Positions 33,698 through 49,246 of a stretch of DNA of 64,000 nt are shown here, in pieces. The position numbers and the translations under genes are program-made. Each line of letters starts with the position of its first letter. Position 1 is the first letter of the stretch. The notes beneath the pieces are model-generated. The model searched no databases. It saw only the letters and a program-made list of their open reading frames with translations, and was not told the origin of the DNA. Location: positions 3,520,501 to 3,584,500 of the forward strand of contig OW051470.1 of assembly GCA_932521025.1 (NCBI GenBank), read 5' to 3'. The DNA comes from Oscheius onirici (Eukaryota > Nematoda > Chromadorea > Rhabditida > Rhabditidae).

Positions 33698-34038
33698 AGC
33701 GAGCCTCCCCCGCTACCCCTGTTGAATATGCGCGCGCAAATTCTTCGACTCTTGATTCAATGGTGTAGTGGTACTCTGCGTGGTTTACTATTTTTGAAGT
33801 CCTGGGTTCAGTACTTTGGCACGGTAATTGTTTTTTTTGCATATTTTTTTACACGCCTCATAAAATATATTAGCGAATTAGCGAGTTAGACAGTAAAAGT
33901 CTGTGCATTCGATAATGATGCTGAAGCCAATTTATGTACCCAATCCCCGGATATCGAAAGATAAACATCCTTGAGTGCACATGAGCTTCGCTAATCAACT
34001 AATACACGGCGCTAATCGACAAGCGAGGGAGGCTCGCT
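33698..34038. mobile_element. TTAA-flanked 341-bp MITE carrying a tRNA-Gln-like sequence
   Basis: The ends AGCGAGCCTCCCCCGCT and AGCGAGGGAGGCTCGCT are inverted repeats with one mismatch, and each side is bordered by TTAA (33694-33697 and 34039-34042). TTAA targets are typical of piggyBac-type transposition. It has no ORF. A tRNA-like sequence lies inside the left part. Confidence 0.75.
33752..33825 (+). other. tRNA-Gln-like relic inside the TTAA element
   Basis: CAATGGTGTAGTGGTACTCTG resembles the 5' half of eukaryotic tRNA-Gln, including a good A box. The 3' half (CCTGGGTTCAGTACTTTGGC) has only a degenerate B box and does not close an acceptor stem. It reads as a tRNA-derived relic, not a functional tRNA. 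Confidence 0.5.
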
Positions 34039-34077
34039 TTAAGAGTTTTGATGGTTGCCCGAAATGGAAAACTGGCT

Positions 34078-34284
34078 AAAGTCTATTCAAAAAAAAAAAC
34101 GCAACAGTAACCCATAAATATTTCGCTTCGAGAACCAAACCCCTGAAACGCGCCAATTCACCGTTGAGAAAATCAAGAAATCGGTTTGAATTGTTGCAGT
34201 TTACCCTGAAAATCAGGGTTTTTTGGTTCTCGAAGCGAAATATTTATGGGTTACTGTTGCGTTCTTTTTTTTTGAACAGACTTT
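34078..34284. repeat. Foldback element with about 68-base arms
   Basis: The left arm AAAGTCTATTCAAAAA...CGCAACAGTAACCCATAAAT...TTCGCTTCGAGAACC is repeated in inverse on the right (GGTTCTCGAAGCGAAATATT, TATGGGTTACTGTTGCG, GAACAGACTTT). The loop is about 70 bases. Pairing is almost complete. It starts about 35 bases from the TTAA element and has no coding capacity. Confidence 0.8.
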
Positions 34285-34786
34285 ACTTCTATTGCAGAGG
34301 CAACACAGAAAAACTGAGTAAAAAAGGTTGTTTGGATAAAGCAAATGTTTTCGAGAGAAAAGATGCGAAAGTAGAGCTTTTATGTAGCTTTTTTAGGCTG
34401 AGGGAATATCTCATAAAGGCTGGTAAGAGGAAGTGGAATGGGAAGCGGATTGACGACATTTTATAGCAGCTCCTCTCGGCCAATGGCCTTCCACCTTTTC
34501 GATTCTTCGGGCCGATTCTCAGCGGCACTGCCTTCCTCCACATAATTCGAGCGATAAGAGATACAAAATCACTACCGAGCTTCTGATAAGAGAGAAAGTT
34601 TCAAGGAAATCTGTCGCGTGTGTTTCGAAAGAGAAGAAAAGGCAATAAAACTTGCATGAGAGGGCGCATTGCGAAATGTTGATATATTCATTTCAAAAAG
34701 ATTCCACAGAACAATCTAGAATATGCCAGAACGAAGGAAATGAAATGATAACAATAAGGATTCAACAAAATATGAGAAGAGTGAGA
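34285..34786. other. 3' flank of DHX15, no gene seen
   Basis: About 500 bases downstream of the DHX15 stop with only short frames. Nothing recognised apart from A/T-rich sequence that should include the DHX15 polyadenylation region. Confidence 0.4.
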
Positions 34787-37620
<2,834 letters not shown>

Positions 37621-38053
37621 TTTCTACAATGACCACGTAAGAAACAGAACAAAAGCAAGGAAGTAAATAATAAATACAAGAAGAAAGGAAAATAAATTTT
37701 CGAAGTGGACCAAAAATTCGAAGAAGAATTAGAAGGTCCCGCCACGAAATGCGGCTGTCCTGTTCGGCGGTAAAGAAAAGGCATTTTTCAACTTTCACAC
37801 ACACTGACGTTTCGATAATTTTTGCTTTTCTCATTTATTTTACTGCTTTCGATATATCGATTTAGACAACATGTCTGACAATAACAGGTTAACAAAGGCA
37901 GGTCAGACAAAAAATGAAATGTAAACTTCGGTTTTCTTACTGCTTCTGCAAAGACGCGCAAAAACTCATCGTCAGCCAGATACCTGTTTACTGAGCCTTT
38001 CCACTACTATAAACACGTAAAACTTTCAGAACTTGCGGTTAGTACGCCGGAAG
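37621..38053. promoter_or_regulatory. Shared 5' region of DHX15 and the UQCRC1-like gene
   Basis: 433 bases between two divergent start codons. It must hold both promoters and leaders. Frames crossing it on the minus strand are short extensions without conserved sequence. No TATA box or other element is certain. Confidence 0.5.
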
Positions 38054-39832
38054 ATGGCTCTCCGCTTTGTTGTCTCCGGCTCCCTACGGCCAATCATCAC
38101 TGGACAGGTTTTTTTGTTCCTGTCATCCTAAACAATATTTGCAGGTTCGCAATGCTTCTGCGCTTTCCACCAAAGAAGTTCTTGCATCCAACCCATCCGC
38201 TGAAGTAGCCACTCTTCAAAACGGATTCCGTGTTGTTGCCGAAGAGAACGGAAAGAGCACTACCACGGTATGATTTACATATAACTTTCCTTTAAAAAGT
38301 ATATGTTCCAGGTCGGAGTTTTCATCGAGACTGGTTCCCGCTACGAAAATGCTCAAACCAATGGAGTTTCTCATTTCCTCGAGAGACTTATCCACAAGGT
38401 AGAATCACCTTTTCCCAATCATTTATTTGATTTATAGGGAACCGGTAAACGAGCTGCCGCCGCTCTAGAAAGCGAGCTCGAAGCTATCGGAGCCAAGTTG
38501 AATTCTTTCACTACTCGCGATCAGACTGGCGTTTTTGTTCAAGCCGCTGCTCAGGATGTTGAAAAAGGTTTGTTTTCGCGTAAATCAATCTTATTTCCAT
38601 AATTTTCAGTTGTCGATATTCTTGCCGATGTTCTCCGTAACAGCAAACTGGACAAAGTTGATGCCGAGCGATCAATTCTCCTGAAAGAGCTGGAGGATTC
38701 TGACAATCTGCTGGAGAATGTAGTTTTCGATAATCTTCACGCTACCGCCTTCCAGGTACTGATATCTTTGTTTTTTTTTAGCTGAAAATTCTTTAAGGGA
38801 ACGAGTCTGAGCCAGAGTCCTCTTGGAACAACCGAATCTCTCAAGAACATCACCGCCCAGAGCCTGAAGGAGTGGCAAGAAGACAACTACCGTCCAATTC
38901 GCATGGTTCTCTCTGCTGTCGGAGGCGGAGTTAGCACCCAGAAACTGCAAGCTCTGGCTAGCAAATATTTCGGAGATCTGAAAAACGAATATCCCAGAAA
39001 GGTTCCCGAGGCTAGTTTTTATTTTCAACGCTAGAAGACTTTGTAATTAGGCCGGAGGAATCAGATTCACCGGATCCGAGTACAGATACCGTAACGATAA
39101 CATCGGACACATGTATGCCGCCTTCGCCGTTGAAGGAGTTCCATATGGACATCCCGATGCCCTCGCTCTCCAAGTTGCTAATTCTTTCATTGGTTCTTTT
39201 CCTATTTTAGCAAGACAAATAAGATATTCAGGGCAATGGGACGTGACCCACGCTTTGAACCTTTCAGCCCCATCTCGTCTTGTTTTCAAGATTGGAGAGA
39301 ACCACGGTCTACATCTGCTCAATCATTTCAACATCAATTACAAGTTTGTTATACTTTTTCCGAAATTGTCGATAATTTATAGGGATACTGGTCTCTGGGG
39401 AGTTTACTTCGTCGCAGACGGAAAAGATCTGGCCGACACTACCGGTATCATGAAGAGCATTCAACACGAATGGAAACATCTGGCCAATTCCGCCACTGAA
39501 GACGAGATCCAAATGGCCGTCAACAAATTCCGTACCCATTTCTACCAGAATGTCGAGACAAACACGCAAAAGGCTGCCTTCAACGCCAAAGAGATTCTTT
39601 ACACCGGAAATGTTCGCTCTCTGGCCGACATCGAGGAACAGATCTCCCGTATCAACCACAACTCGGTTAGAGAAGCCGTCTCTCGTCACGTCTACGATCG
39701 TGATTTCGCCTCTGCCGGAGTTGGTAAGATTTTTTCCTGTCAAAAAAAAGCAGAAATTAAATTGCAGGCCGTACCGAAGCTTTCCCCAACTACGCTCATA
39801 CCCGTTATCGCATGTCCTGGTGGCGTCTATAA
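38054..39832 (+). CDS. ucr-1/UQCRC1: Mitochondrial complex III core protein 1 / MPP-beta family (M16), zinc site incomplete
   Basis: About ten short exons, roughly 470 residues. An arginine/serine-rich mitochondrial presequence (MALRFVVSGSLRP) precedes the M16 fold: TLQNGFRVVAEENGKSTTTV, VGVFIETGSRYENAQTNGVS, HFLERLIHKGTGKRAAAALE, LNSFTTRDQTGVFVQAAAQD, DNYRPIRMVLSAVGGGVSTQ, and YRYRNDNIGHMYAAFAVEGV in the second half. The end reads FPNYAHTRYRMSWWRL. The catalytic HxxEH of MPP-beta appears as HFLER, so the second zinc histidine is lost; this points to the non-proteolytic UQCRC1 role in cytochrome bc1, though UQCRC1 and MPP-beta are close and some species use one protein for both. Intron junctions keep frame throughout. 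Confidence 0.9.
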
Positions 39833-40331
39833 GTCATCCACAGTAAAAAGAATAAGAAGAACCCGGAGTATATCTGACCCAACCCGTAGCTTATAGATGT
39901 TTTTTTTTAGTTTCTCTTTACATGTTGGTGGAATATGAGTCGAATAAATGTATTTATCACTCAGAGTTTAAAGAGAGATTGTTATGAAATCGATGAAAAT
40001 GTTTACTTTAGCAGTTGACCGACGTAAATCTCATCTGTGCGCATTTCGGCCAAAGTTTGGATCATTCAGTCTAAACTAGTGGTCAATCACGCGTCTCTCT
40101 TATTGTAAACTGACAGTCTCTTATCGATCTGACCCCGTCTCAGATTGGCTATTTGGTCATTCGTATAAACAGAAAGGCAGCTGTTCTTTCCGCGGCTGAC
40201 TGGTTCGTGGCTAGACTCGGTGACAGTCCCCGCTGACCTCGTCCTCCTCTCTTTCCACTGCGCCCCATTTTCTCCTTTTCTCATGATTTCTCTTGATTTT
40301 AGACAGCAAACGGAGGTAGTTTGACAGAAAG
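39833..40331. other. Intergenic between the UQCRC1-like gene and CED-6
   Basis: About 500 bases with an AATAAATG poly(A)-type signal near 39945 for the upstream gene and an ATTTTAG acceptor about 30 bases before the CED-6 start. No other feature seen. Confidence 0.45.
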
Positions 40332-42204
40332 ATGGCGTCGAAAGGAAAAGAATTGTATAAAACCTTCAAAAGGTCATTTTCCGGAGTCGGCGATGTGAGT
40401 TCTCTTTTTTCACTAAAAATGTAATTCAGGTTCTCGGTCAAAGTTCTAGTGGCAACAGCAGTTCGGCTAAATATGGCGGAGGCTCCGGCAAGACTTGGAT
40501 CCATCCTCCCGGTCAGTTTTATTGATCTTTCTCCCTTGTTTGTCTGCATAAAAGATTGAGCAAATACGCCTTTTTCAGATGTTTTAATCAACGGCCGTGT
40601 AGAGTATTCTGTCAAGTTCTTCGGAACTCGAGAAGTTGACAAGGCCAAAGGAACAGACACTATTCGAGATGCTCTCACCGCTATTCGATTCCAAATTCAG
40701 GTTGGAATGTGCCTGTTATCCGTTCATCCGTTACTTTAGGTAAAACACGGCGAGACTGGACATTCCGGCTCTAAGTTGCAAAAAGTTGACATTCAAATAA
40801 ACATCGAGGGAGTTACTATTGTGGACACCAAAACAAAGATGGTTCTTTATCGCTATCCGCTTCCGCGAATCTCTTTTGCTGCCGATGACAAACAGGTAGT
40901 TGTATGTCATTTTTAAAATTAGAAACTCTAGGATAAGCGTATCTTCTCTTTTATCGCCCGCGCCGAAGAAGATGCCAATAGGCACGACTGCTTCATTTTC
41001 CTCAGCGACAAAATGGCCGAACAGATTACTCTGACTATCGGAGAGGCCTTCGATCTAGCTTACAAGGTTTGTTCAGAAGATTTGGTTTCTAATCGTAAGA
41101 TAATTTAGCGTTACATGGATAAAAACAAGACGACTCTGGAGAACCAGAAGAACCAATTGATCATGAAGAAGAAGATTGCCGAATTGGAAGATCAGAAAAA
41201 GGCGACGGATACTCACTCAAAAGCCGTGACTGATCAACTGGTAGCCGCTTTGAGAGAGAATGCCCGTCTTCGAGATCTCCTTCAGAATCACGGACTTGGA
41301 CATTTGACCACAGTCGAAGTGCCGAATCTTCCCTCGACGCCTATGCCCAGAGGTCCTCCTCCTGGAATGTCTCCCTCAGATGTAGGCCTTTCTATCACTT
41401 TACTCATAAAAAACAATTAGGATGTTTACTCGGTACCACTCTCGGTAGTTACTCCAGAAGATCCATTCGCCGACATTCTCAACCGACCTTCAGAATTTGC
41501 CCCGACTGTCAATACAAATCTTGCCACTCATACATATCAAAACGGTTTGTTATAATGCTTCTTTTCTGCTTTAACCCTCTTTCTCCTTGGTTCACTAACA
41601 CTTAAAACGATGTGACCTTTAGTTGAAGGTTCGTCTTCCTCATCTCTGTCCGGACCCGCTCCGGTTCAATCGCCTCCGCCTTGTCCAACTCTCGCTCCTC
41701 CTCCGCCAGTTGCTCCGCGAAGGTCTGCCACCAGCAAGAAAGAGCCAGAGGTACCTTTTGATTTTACAATTTTCATACTATTATGGTTTAGGTTGGACGC
41801 CGTCTGGAAAATCTTCAGTTGGACAAATTTGAAGACGTTTTTGACGACAGCTTCAATCCTCGTGCTACCGAAAAGAAAATGGCTAAGGAATACGGTAAGA
41901 TACTTTTTTGGGGTCTAACAAAATCTTTTCAGATCCATTTGGAGAGGATTTTCTTGAAGACGTTCTGGGAACTGGCAATCTCGCCAGCAAGAACACGCTC
42001 GAAAAGGCCGAAAACGCCACTGCCGACGAATTGCAAGCGATGATAGACAAAGTCGACAAGAAGCTGGAAGACATGAGAGACGCCTTTGCTGGTGGTAGTC
42101 TCGAAACTGGCGAGATGAATGTCAACGACTCGTTCCGCGACCTCGATGAAAGCGACTACGGCACACCTGTCGATCGAGTCAATCCCGAAGCCGTCAAGAA
42201 GTGA
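40332..42204 (+). CDS. ced-6: CED-6/GULP engulfment adaptor
   Basis: About ten exons, roughly 475 residues. A PTB domain occupies the N-terminal third: [80 protein letters not shown], and [20 protein letters not shown], ending in the C-terminal helix. A leucine-zipper coiled coil follows ([40 protein letters not shown]), then a proline-rich segment ([18 protein letters not shown]) and DPFADIL and DPFGEDFL motifs. CED-6/GULP binds NPxY tails of CED-1/LRP-type receptors and relays uptake of apoptotic cells; DPF-like motifs suggest AP-2 contact. It ends 75 bases from the convergent WDR37 stop, with AATAAAG in between, so the 3' UTRs overlap or abut. Confidence 0.95.
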
Positions 42205-42279
42205 GGAATACTGGTCACCAAGATCATTTACAAATTCATAAAAATTCGAAATAAAGTTTTATCTCTGTATATACAAGTG

Positions 42280-44786
42280 TTAGTCACGAGAAATTGCCAC
42301 TTTCCATCCATAAACACAACGGTCGAAACCGGCAGTAAGCAGATTAGTATGAGGATGGTCATCGATCCAGGCACAAGCAGTGACGAGACGAGTATGACAG
42401 CGACGGTTGGGGATTCGGGGAAGACGTGTCCCGTTCAAATCGTAGATTCGAACATGACGATTGTCCAGAGGAATTGCAATCAAGTTGTGAGCCTGAATTC
42501 GCAACTTTTTGGGTAAAACTACTGAGATACCTTGCTAACAGATAGTCGATTGACCGAAGAAGAGAGTCTGATAGAGGACAAGGCATTGCGCATGTTCCTC
42601 AGATCCCAGACCTTGACTGTTCGATCGTCACTTCCGGAGACGATTCTTTCTCCGATCGAGAAGGCCACACTTGTTACGGAACTGAAAGTACGAGTTTTGA
42701 ACAGAACTGGTCTTTAGACTTACTCCTGGTGGCCCTGAAACACAGCTACCGACTGAATAGTCTCGCGGAAATCCCACAATCGGAAAGTGGAATCCTTGGA
42801 ACTGGTCACGACGAGACGTTGATTGGGATGACTCGAACAGTGATTGAGTTCCTGCTCGTGGCCGCTCAAAATACTGACAACTTTTCCCTTATTGACATCG
42901 AAAATGTTGGCAGAACGATCCCAACTGGCCGTCACCAGATGGTTCCCTCCAGACATCCAGTCACAGGCTATCACTGGACTAGTATGACCGGTGAGACGCA
43001 TCAAAGGAGTTCGGACACGATGTCCGTCGAAAGGGGAGTAGTCGTCTGGAAATAGTTCTTATTGGGAGAATCTTTCGCCAAAACCTTCGTGGTTCTCCTT
43101 GTCGTCCGAGGAAATCTTCCAGATGTGCGCAGACTCATCCCCACTAGCAGTGGCTAGCGTTGTCTCATGTGGAGCAGTTTCCGTTGGAGCAAAAGCAACG
43201 CAGTTGACAGATCCGGAATGGCCACTATAGGTAGCCAGACACTGGCCACTATCCACGTTGAACACTTTGGCTGTTTGGTCTGGAAATGAGACATTAGATC
43301 TAGACATTAGATCTAGGAGATCTACCAAAGTGAACAAACTAAAAGAATAGGCTCGGTTTCTCAATCACCGGACGGTTCCAAGAAGTACAAAAGAAGAAAC
43401 AGACTGACTAATACCCAAAAAGAGAAGACGACCACGACTGTTTATTTCATATTGAGCTAGGTCTTCTTGGTGGTGATGCGGCTGCTGACGGTTCTGCCCT
43501 CCTTGTTGACGAAGCGTCCTGTCTGGCCGACTGCAGTAGTCTTCGGAGTCTTCTTTTCCTCCGACTTCTGGACGGTCTTCTTGGCCGGAGTCGTCTTCTT
43601 CGGGCTCTTTTCCGACGTGGAACTGACGACGACGGGCTTCTTCCTGGCAGCAGTCTTCTTCGGATTGGCAGGTTCGGAGTTGGCAGCCACACGAGCCATG
43701 GTTGAAAGCTTGAATGAGTTCCAACTGGAACCTTTGTCTTATAAAGAGAGGCGGAGGATTAGTCGTGACAAGACATGATACATTTGAAAAAAGGTCAGTT
43801 CTACTGACGATGACAACGCCGACTACTCCTGCTGCTCCCGTCGACGACGCCAATCAGTACGAAGCTCTACCGGAAACCATAGACCCTCCGCCTCCGCCGC
43901 CGTCTTCTGTGGTGGACACACTGCGTGGATACGCTGGAACAGCCTTGGCCAGTGTCACGAGTTGGTGGTCGACTCCTGCTCCCTGGAACATTCGAGCTCC
44001 GGAGGACCAGGCAACGAAAGTCAAGTGGAACAGTGCCGCCTACGACACTCTCAATGTGCCGCCATCCGACCAAATCTTCAAGCCGAAGACGCCGGAAAAG
44101 AAGACATAGAAACTGCTAATAAACATACACTGACGGAACTTTTTAATAAAGCTTTTGACTCACCTGAACTGGAAGTGGCACACATAGTTTTAGTAGGATC
44201 TACAGTCACATGCCAGACTCCGTCACGGTGTCCTTCGAACTGTTTGTGGAGTCTGAAGAGTAGAGAGTTTCGCACATTCCCATAAAGATACCTGAATCTG
44301 GAGCCATCTCCTCCCACTTTGAATCCGCCGACAAGACGAGAGGGTGGTCCTCGAAAAGCAGTTCTCAGCTTCTGCCCCATCATCATGGCCGAAGCTAAAA
44401 GGAAACCCTGGGTATGTTGTTCGACTGAACAAACCTTTCCTCCCCTTTGGAGTGTCCACTATGGTTACACTTTCCTGTGTGGTTATTGTAGCAGTTTCCG
44501 CATTTTCTCCGGACAGTGCGGCTACTTTGGCTCTTACTGGAATAATTTTCATACTGAAACACTTCTTGACTCACGGCCGCAGTTCTCAACGTGGAGAGCA
44601 TCGAATTCTTTTTCTATCATTTCGAACAAGTGGAAAAGACGAGTTCTAAGAGTATGTTCATTAGGCAGGAACGAAATCAAAATACCTGTAGGCTGGAACC
44701 TCTCCCATATCGAGAGTAGTACCCAGAATGGCTTCCGGATCAGTACAACTGCGTAGCCGCTTGTCGTATTTGGCACTTGCGGACAT
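42280..44786 (-). CDS. WDR37: WDR37-like WD40 repeat protein, with a divergent gene pair nested in one intron
   Basis: The N-terminal region has the WDR37 helix ([20 protein letters not shown]) and the pre-repeat [22 protein letters not shown] repeats follow: [50 protein letters not shown] with [86 protein letters not shown], and [20 protein letters not shown] at the end. The order and wording follow vertebrate WDR37, a protein that pairs with PACS1/PACS2 in ER and endosomal trafficking. Introns are about 40-60 bases except one of 885 bases (43280-44164) between CATSSS and DQTAKVF. It splices cleanly (CAG/GTGAGT donor, TTCCAG acceptor) and contains both nested genes. Confidence 0.92.
43457..43699 (-). 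CDS. Small lysine-rich histone H1-tail-like basic protein, copy 2 (nested)
   Basis: The 80-codon frame encodes a protein identical to the one at 17866-18108 and has the same TATA-like box 45 bases upstream and AATAAA downstream. It is on the same strand as its host gene WDR37, so it could be read from its own promoter or be carried in the host pre-mRNA and removed with the intron. Function unknown. Confidence 0.68.
   Translation of the reverse strand: MARVAANSEPANPKKTAARKKPVVVSSTSEKSPKKTTPAKKTVQKSEEKKTPKTTAVGQTGRFVNKEGRTVSSRITTKKT
43810..44109 (+). CDS. Small proline-rich acidic protein, copy 2 (nested, antisense to WDR37)
   Basis: The 99-codon frame encodes a protein identical to the one at 17456-17755. 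It is antisense to the WDR37 transcript and divergent from the basic-protein gene across a 110-base spacer. Its AATAAA lies at about 44118, still inside the intron, so the complete transcription unit fits within the host intron. Function unknown. Confidence 0.63.
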   Translation: MTTPTTPAAPVDDANQYEALPETIDPPPPPPSSVVDTLRGYAGTALASVTSWWSTPAPWNIRAPEDQATKVKWNSAAYDTLNVPPSDQIFKPKTPEKKT

Positions 44787-46053
44787 TTCAGAAAAGTAGA
44801 TTGGTTTGTTGCCGCCCAGAGAATGTGTTTTTGAAGGGAAATTAGAGTTCGATTGGGAGAAGGCGTGAGATCGAAAATAGCGGGTTTGTTTATCTCTTTG
44901 GGCAGGGGTCAGCTGCAGAGAAAAGTTAAGGGGACAGGAGGAGTCAGTTTTTGTTTTCATTACACTGTGACGAGAATTTTTCCTAGCAAGGGCGAACCAC
45001 CATCGATACTACCAGACTCATTCCTTCTTCTTGTTTGGTCCAACATCAGAAAACACGGTTTCCTCTCTGATACCGAGTAAAAACTGTCACTGTTCTTGCC
45101 CTGCATTTCTCTATTTATTCCTCGGCCCTCTACACACTTTGCAACATTTCTTGCCAACTGTTCTCATAGTACAAATGCTACCAGTCGAGAACATCTCAGA
45201 TTCTTCAATTCGCGCCAATTACAACATTTAAAAAGGGATGCTTTTTATAGGCGCCGAACATGAACTTTTCAGATTTTGCCTCGAATATTTTTAGTCTTGT
45301 CAGCTCTCGTATATAGTTTTTTTTGTAAATCTATGTCATTGCATTTTATCCAGATGTTGAAAATTCAATAACACATATACTAAACAGTGTCGCTACATTT
45401 TTTTAGCAGCGGTCGTGAATTTTTCGCTCAATATAGTTTCGCCATTCTGGAAACGTGAGGAATACTTCGAAATGATGACTCAGCAAACTTTTGCAGTTGT
45501 ATATGTTTCGCGAAAGCGAGATAATTTCAAAACGGCCGCCTATGGCCGACGTGTCCTAGTTGTTCTCCCTCGGTGGTGGCGTGATGTTTTCAGCCAGCTT
45601 CTCTGCGTCTCTCACTTCAGTGTACCTTTTGCAGTCCAAGCACCCACAGCAGACTTTACCTCTTTTGATTATTATAGCTCTTTTATGCCTAATTAAAGTA
45701 TGGCCAATTTCCGTTTCTGTTGTTTCCTCATTTTTGGTTTGATTTCGAGTTTGCTAACAAATTTAACAGGACTTTGTTGACCGATTTGAAGGTGAAATTG
45801 TTATTCTCTTAAATGCCTCCACTCAAACTCGTATTCCTTTGTTTTCATATCTAATAGACCACACAATTGAACTTATTGCGAATCATGTCGACGTGGGTGT
45901 TTTGGTGATTGATAGCGTTCCTATCGCCGTGACAGGTGTGACGAGAGCGTTACTTTTTTCTTATCTTTTGTGTTCTAATCAGTCTCTTCACTATAGCCAC
46001 TTTCCCTTTCATTTTCATGATTCACTAAAACTATCTTTTTAAGTTGCTTGGGA
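44787..46053. other. Intergenic, shared 5' region of WDR37 and ACSL
   Basis: About 1.27 kb between divergent start codons. Frames here are short and unconserved. Between about 45.7 and 46.05 kb the sequence is T-rich with several TTTCAG/TTTTTAG-like sites and could include untranslated leader exons of the ACSL gene. Confidence 0.4.
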
Positions 46054-48522
<2,469 letters not shown>

Positions 48523-49246
48523 TCTCCTGTGGACCACTTCTCCGGTGCTCATTCAGAATTTTAGTGTTTCCCCTTTCATCTCGATCACATGCCGTCCTAT
48601 AGTGTCCATAATGTCTCCTTTTTGATACGCTGTGAGCCTGGGTTCCTGTTGTTTAGCGGGCACAATCAACGTGTTTCTTCTCCTAATTTGTCTCTGTAGG
48701 AACGTTCTCCAACCTTTGTCATAATAGCGCCTGTTTGTTCTCGACAAACGAGCTTCTTCTCCTATTTATGGTTGTGTTCTCTGCTCAGCTCTCTTTTGCA
48801 CATCCCAATCCTCCTTTGCTTTATTATAACCTTCTCCGGTGGCTTTACTCGCTCCGCATTTTGTGTAAACTAATGTCTTTGTTTTATCGCCCGGTTTTTA
48901 GAGCATACGTTTGTGATTAAAGAGACATAATAAATTTTTGATGCTGCTACACGTGTGGGAATAAGAATATTCATTTCAGAAGACAAATGCTAAAACTTTT
49001 GTGGGCCCGAAACAATCAGTAACAAAACTGTAGAAAAATACCCAGTTGCATTATTAAACAAACACCGGCTACAGGACTTTCAGAAGAACCACAATAATTT
49101 GGGAGCTCATATGAGGGGGAAAGCCCAGTCAATGGACAATTTGTGTAGAAGAAGATGAGCAAAAAACTAGGGTATCAAAAAGAGAATCGGGTACCCGGAT
49201 TGTTAGATGGATTGATAAAAAAAAGTATCCTGCTTATGAGGCGAGA
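48523..49246. other. Convergent 3' flanks of ACSL and TMEM165
   Basis: About 720 bases. AATAAA occurs near 48930 for ACSL. Otherwise no gene or repeat was recognised. Confidence 0.45.

Larger units (their letters stand above)
43321..44143. repeat. Copy 2 of the inverted duplication, inside a WDR37 intron
   Basis: Reverse-complement match to 17422-18263. The segment lies wholly within the 885-base WDR37 intron, ending about 40 bases short of the acceptor side and about 20 bases short of the donor. The core holding the two genes appears identical to copy 1; the edge at 43321-43385 has diverged. Confidence 0.9.

Noticed and set aside
42280-44786. Assignment of the WD40 gene to PRPF4 or another generic WD protein
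   Set aside because: The N-terminal [18 protein letters not shown] helix and the order of repeat sequences fit WDR37 specifically.
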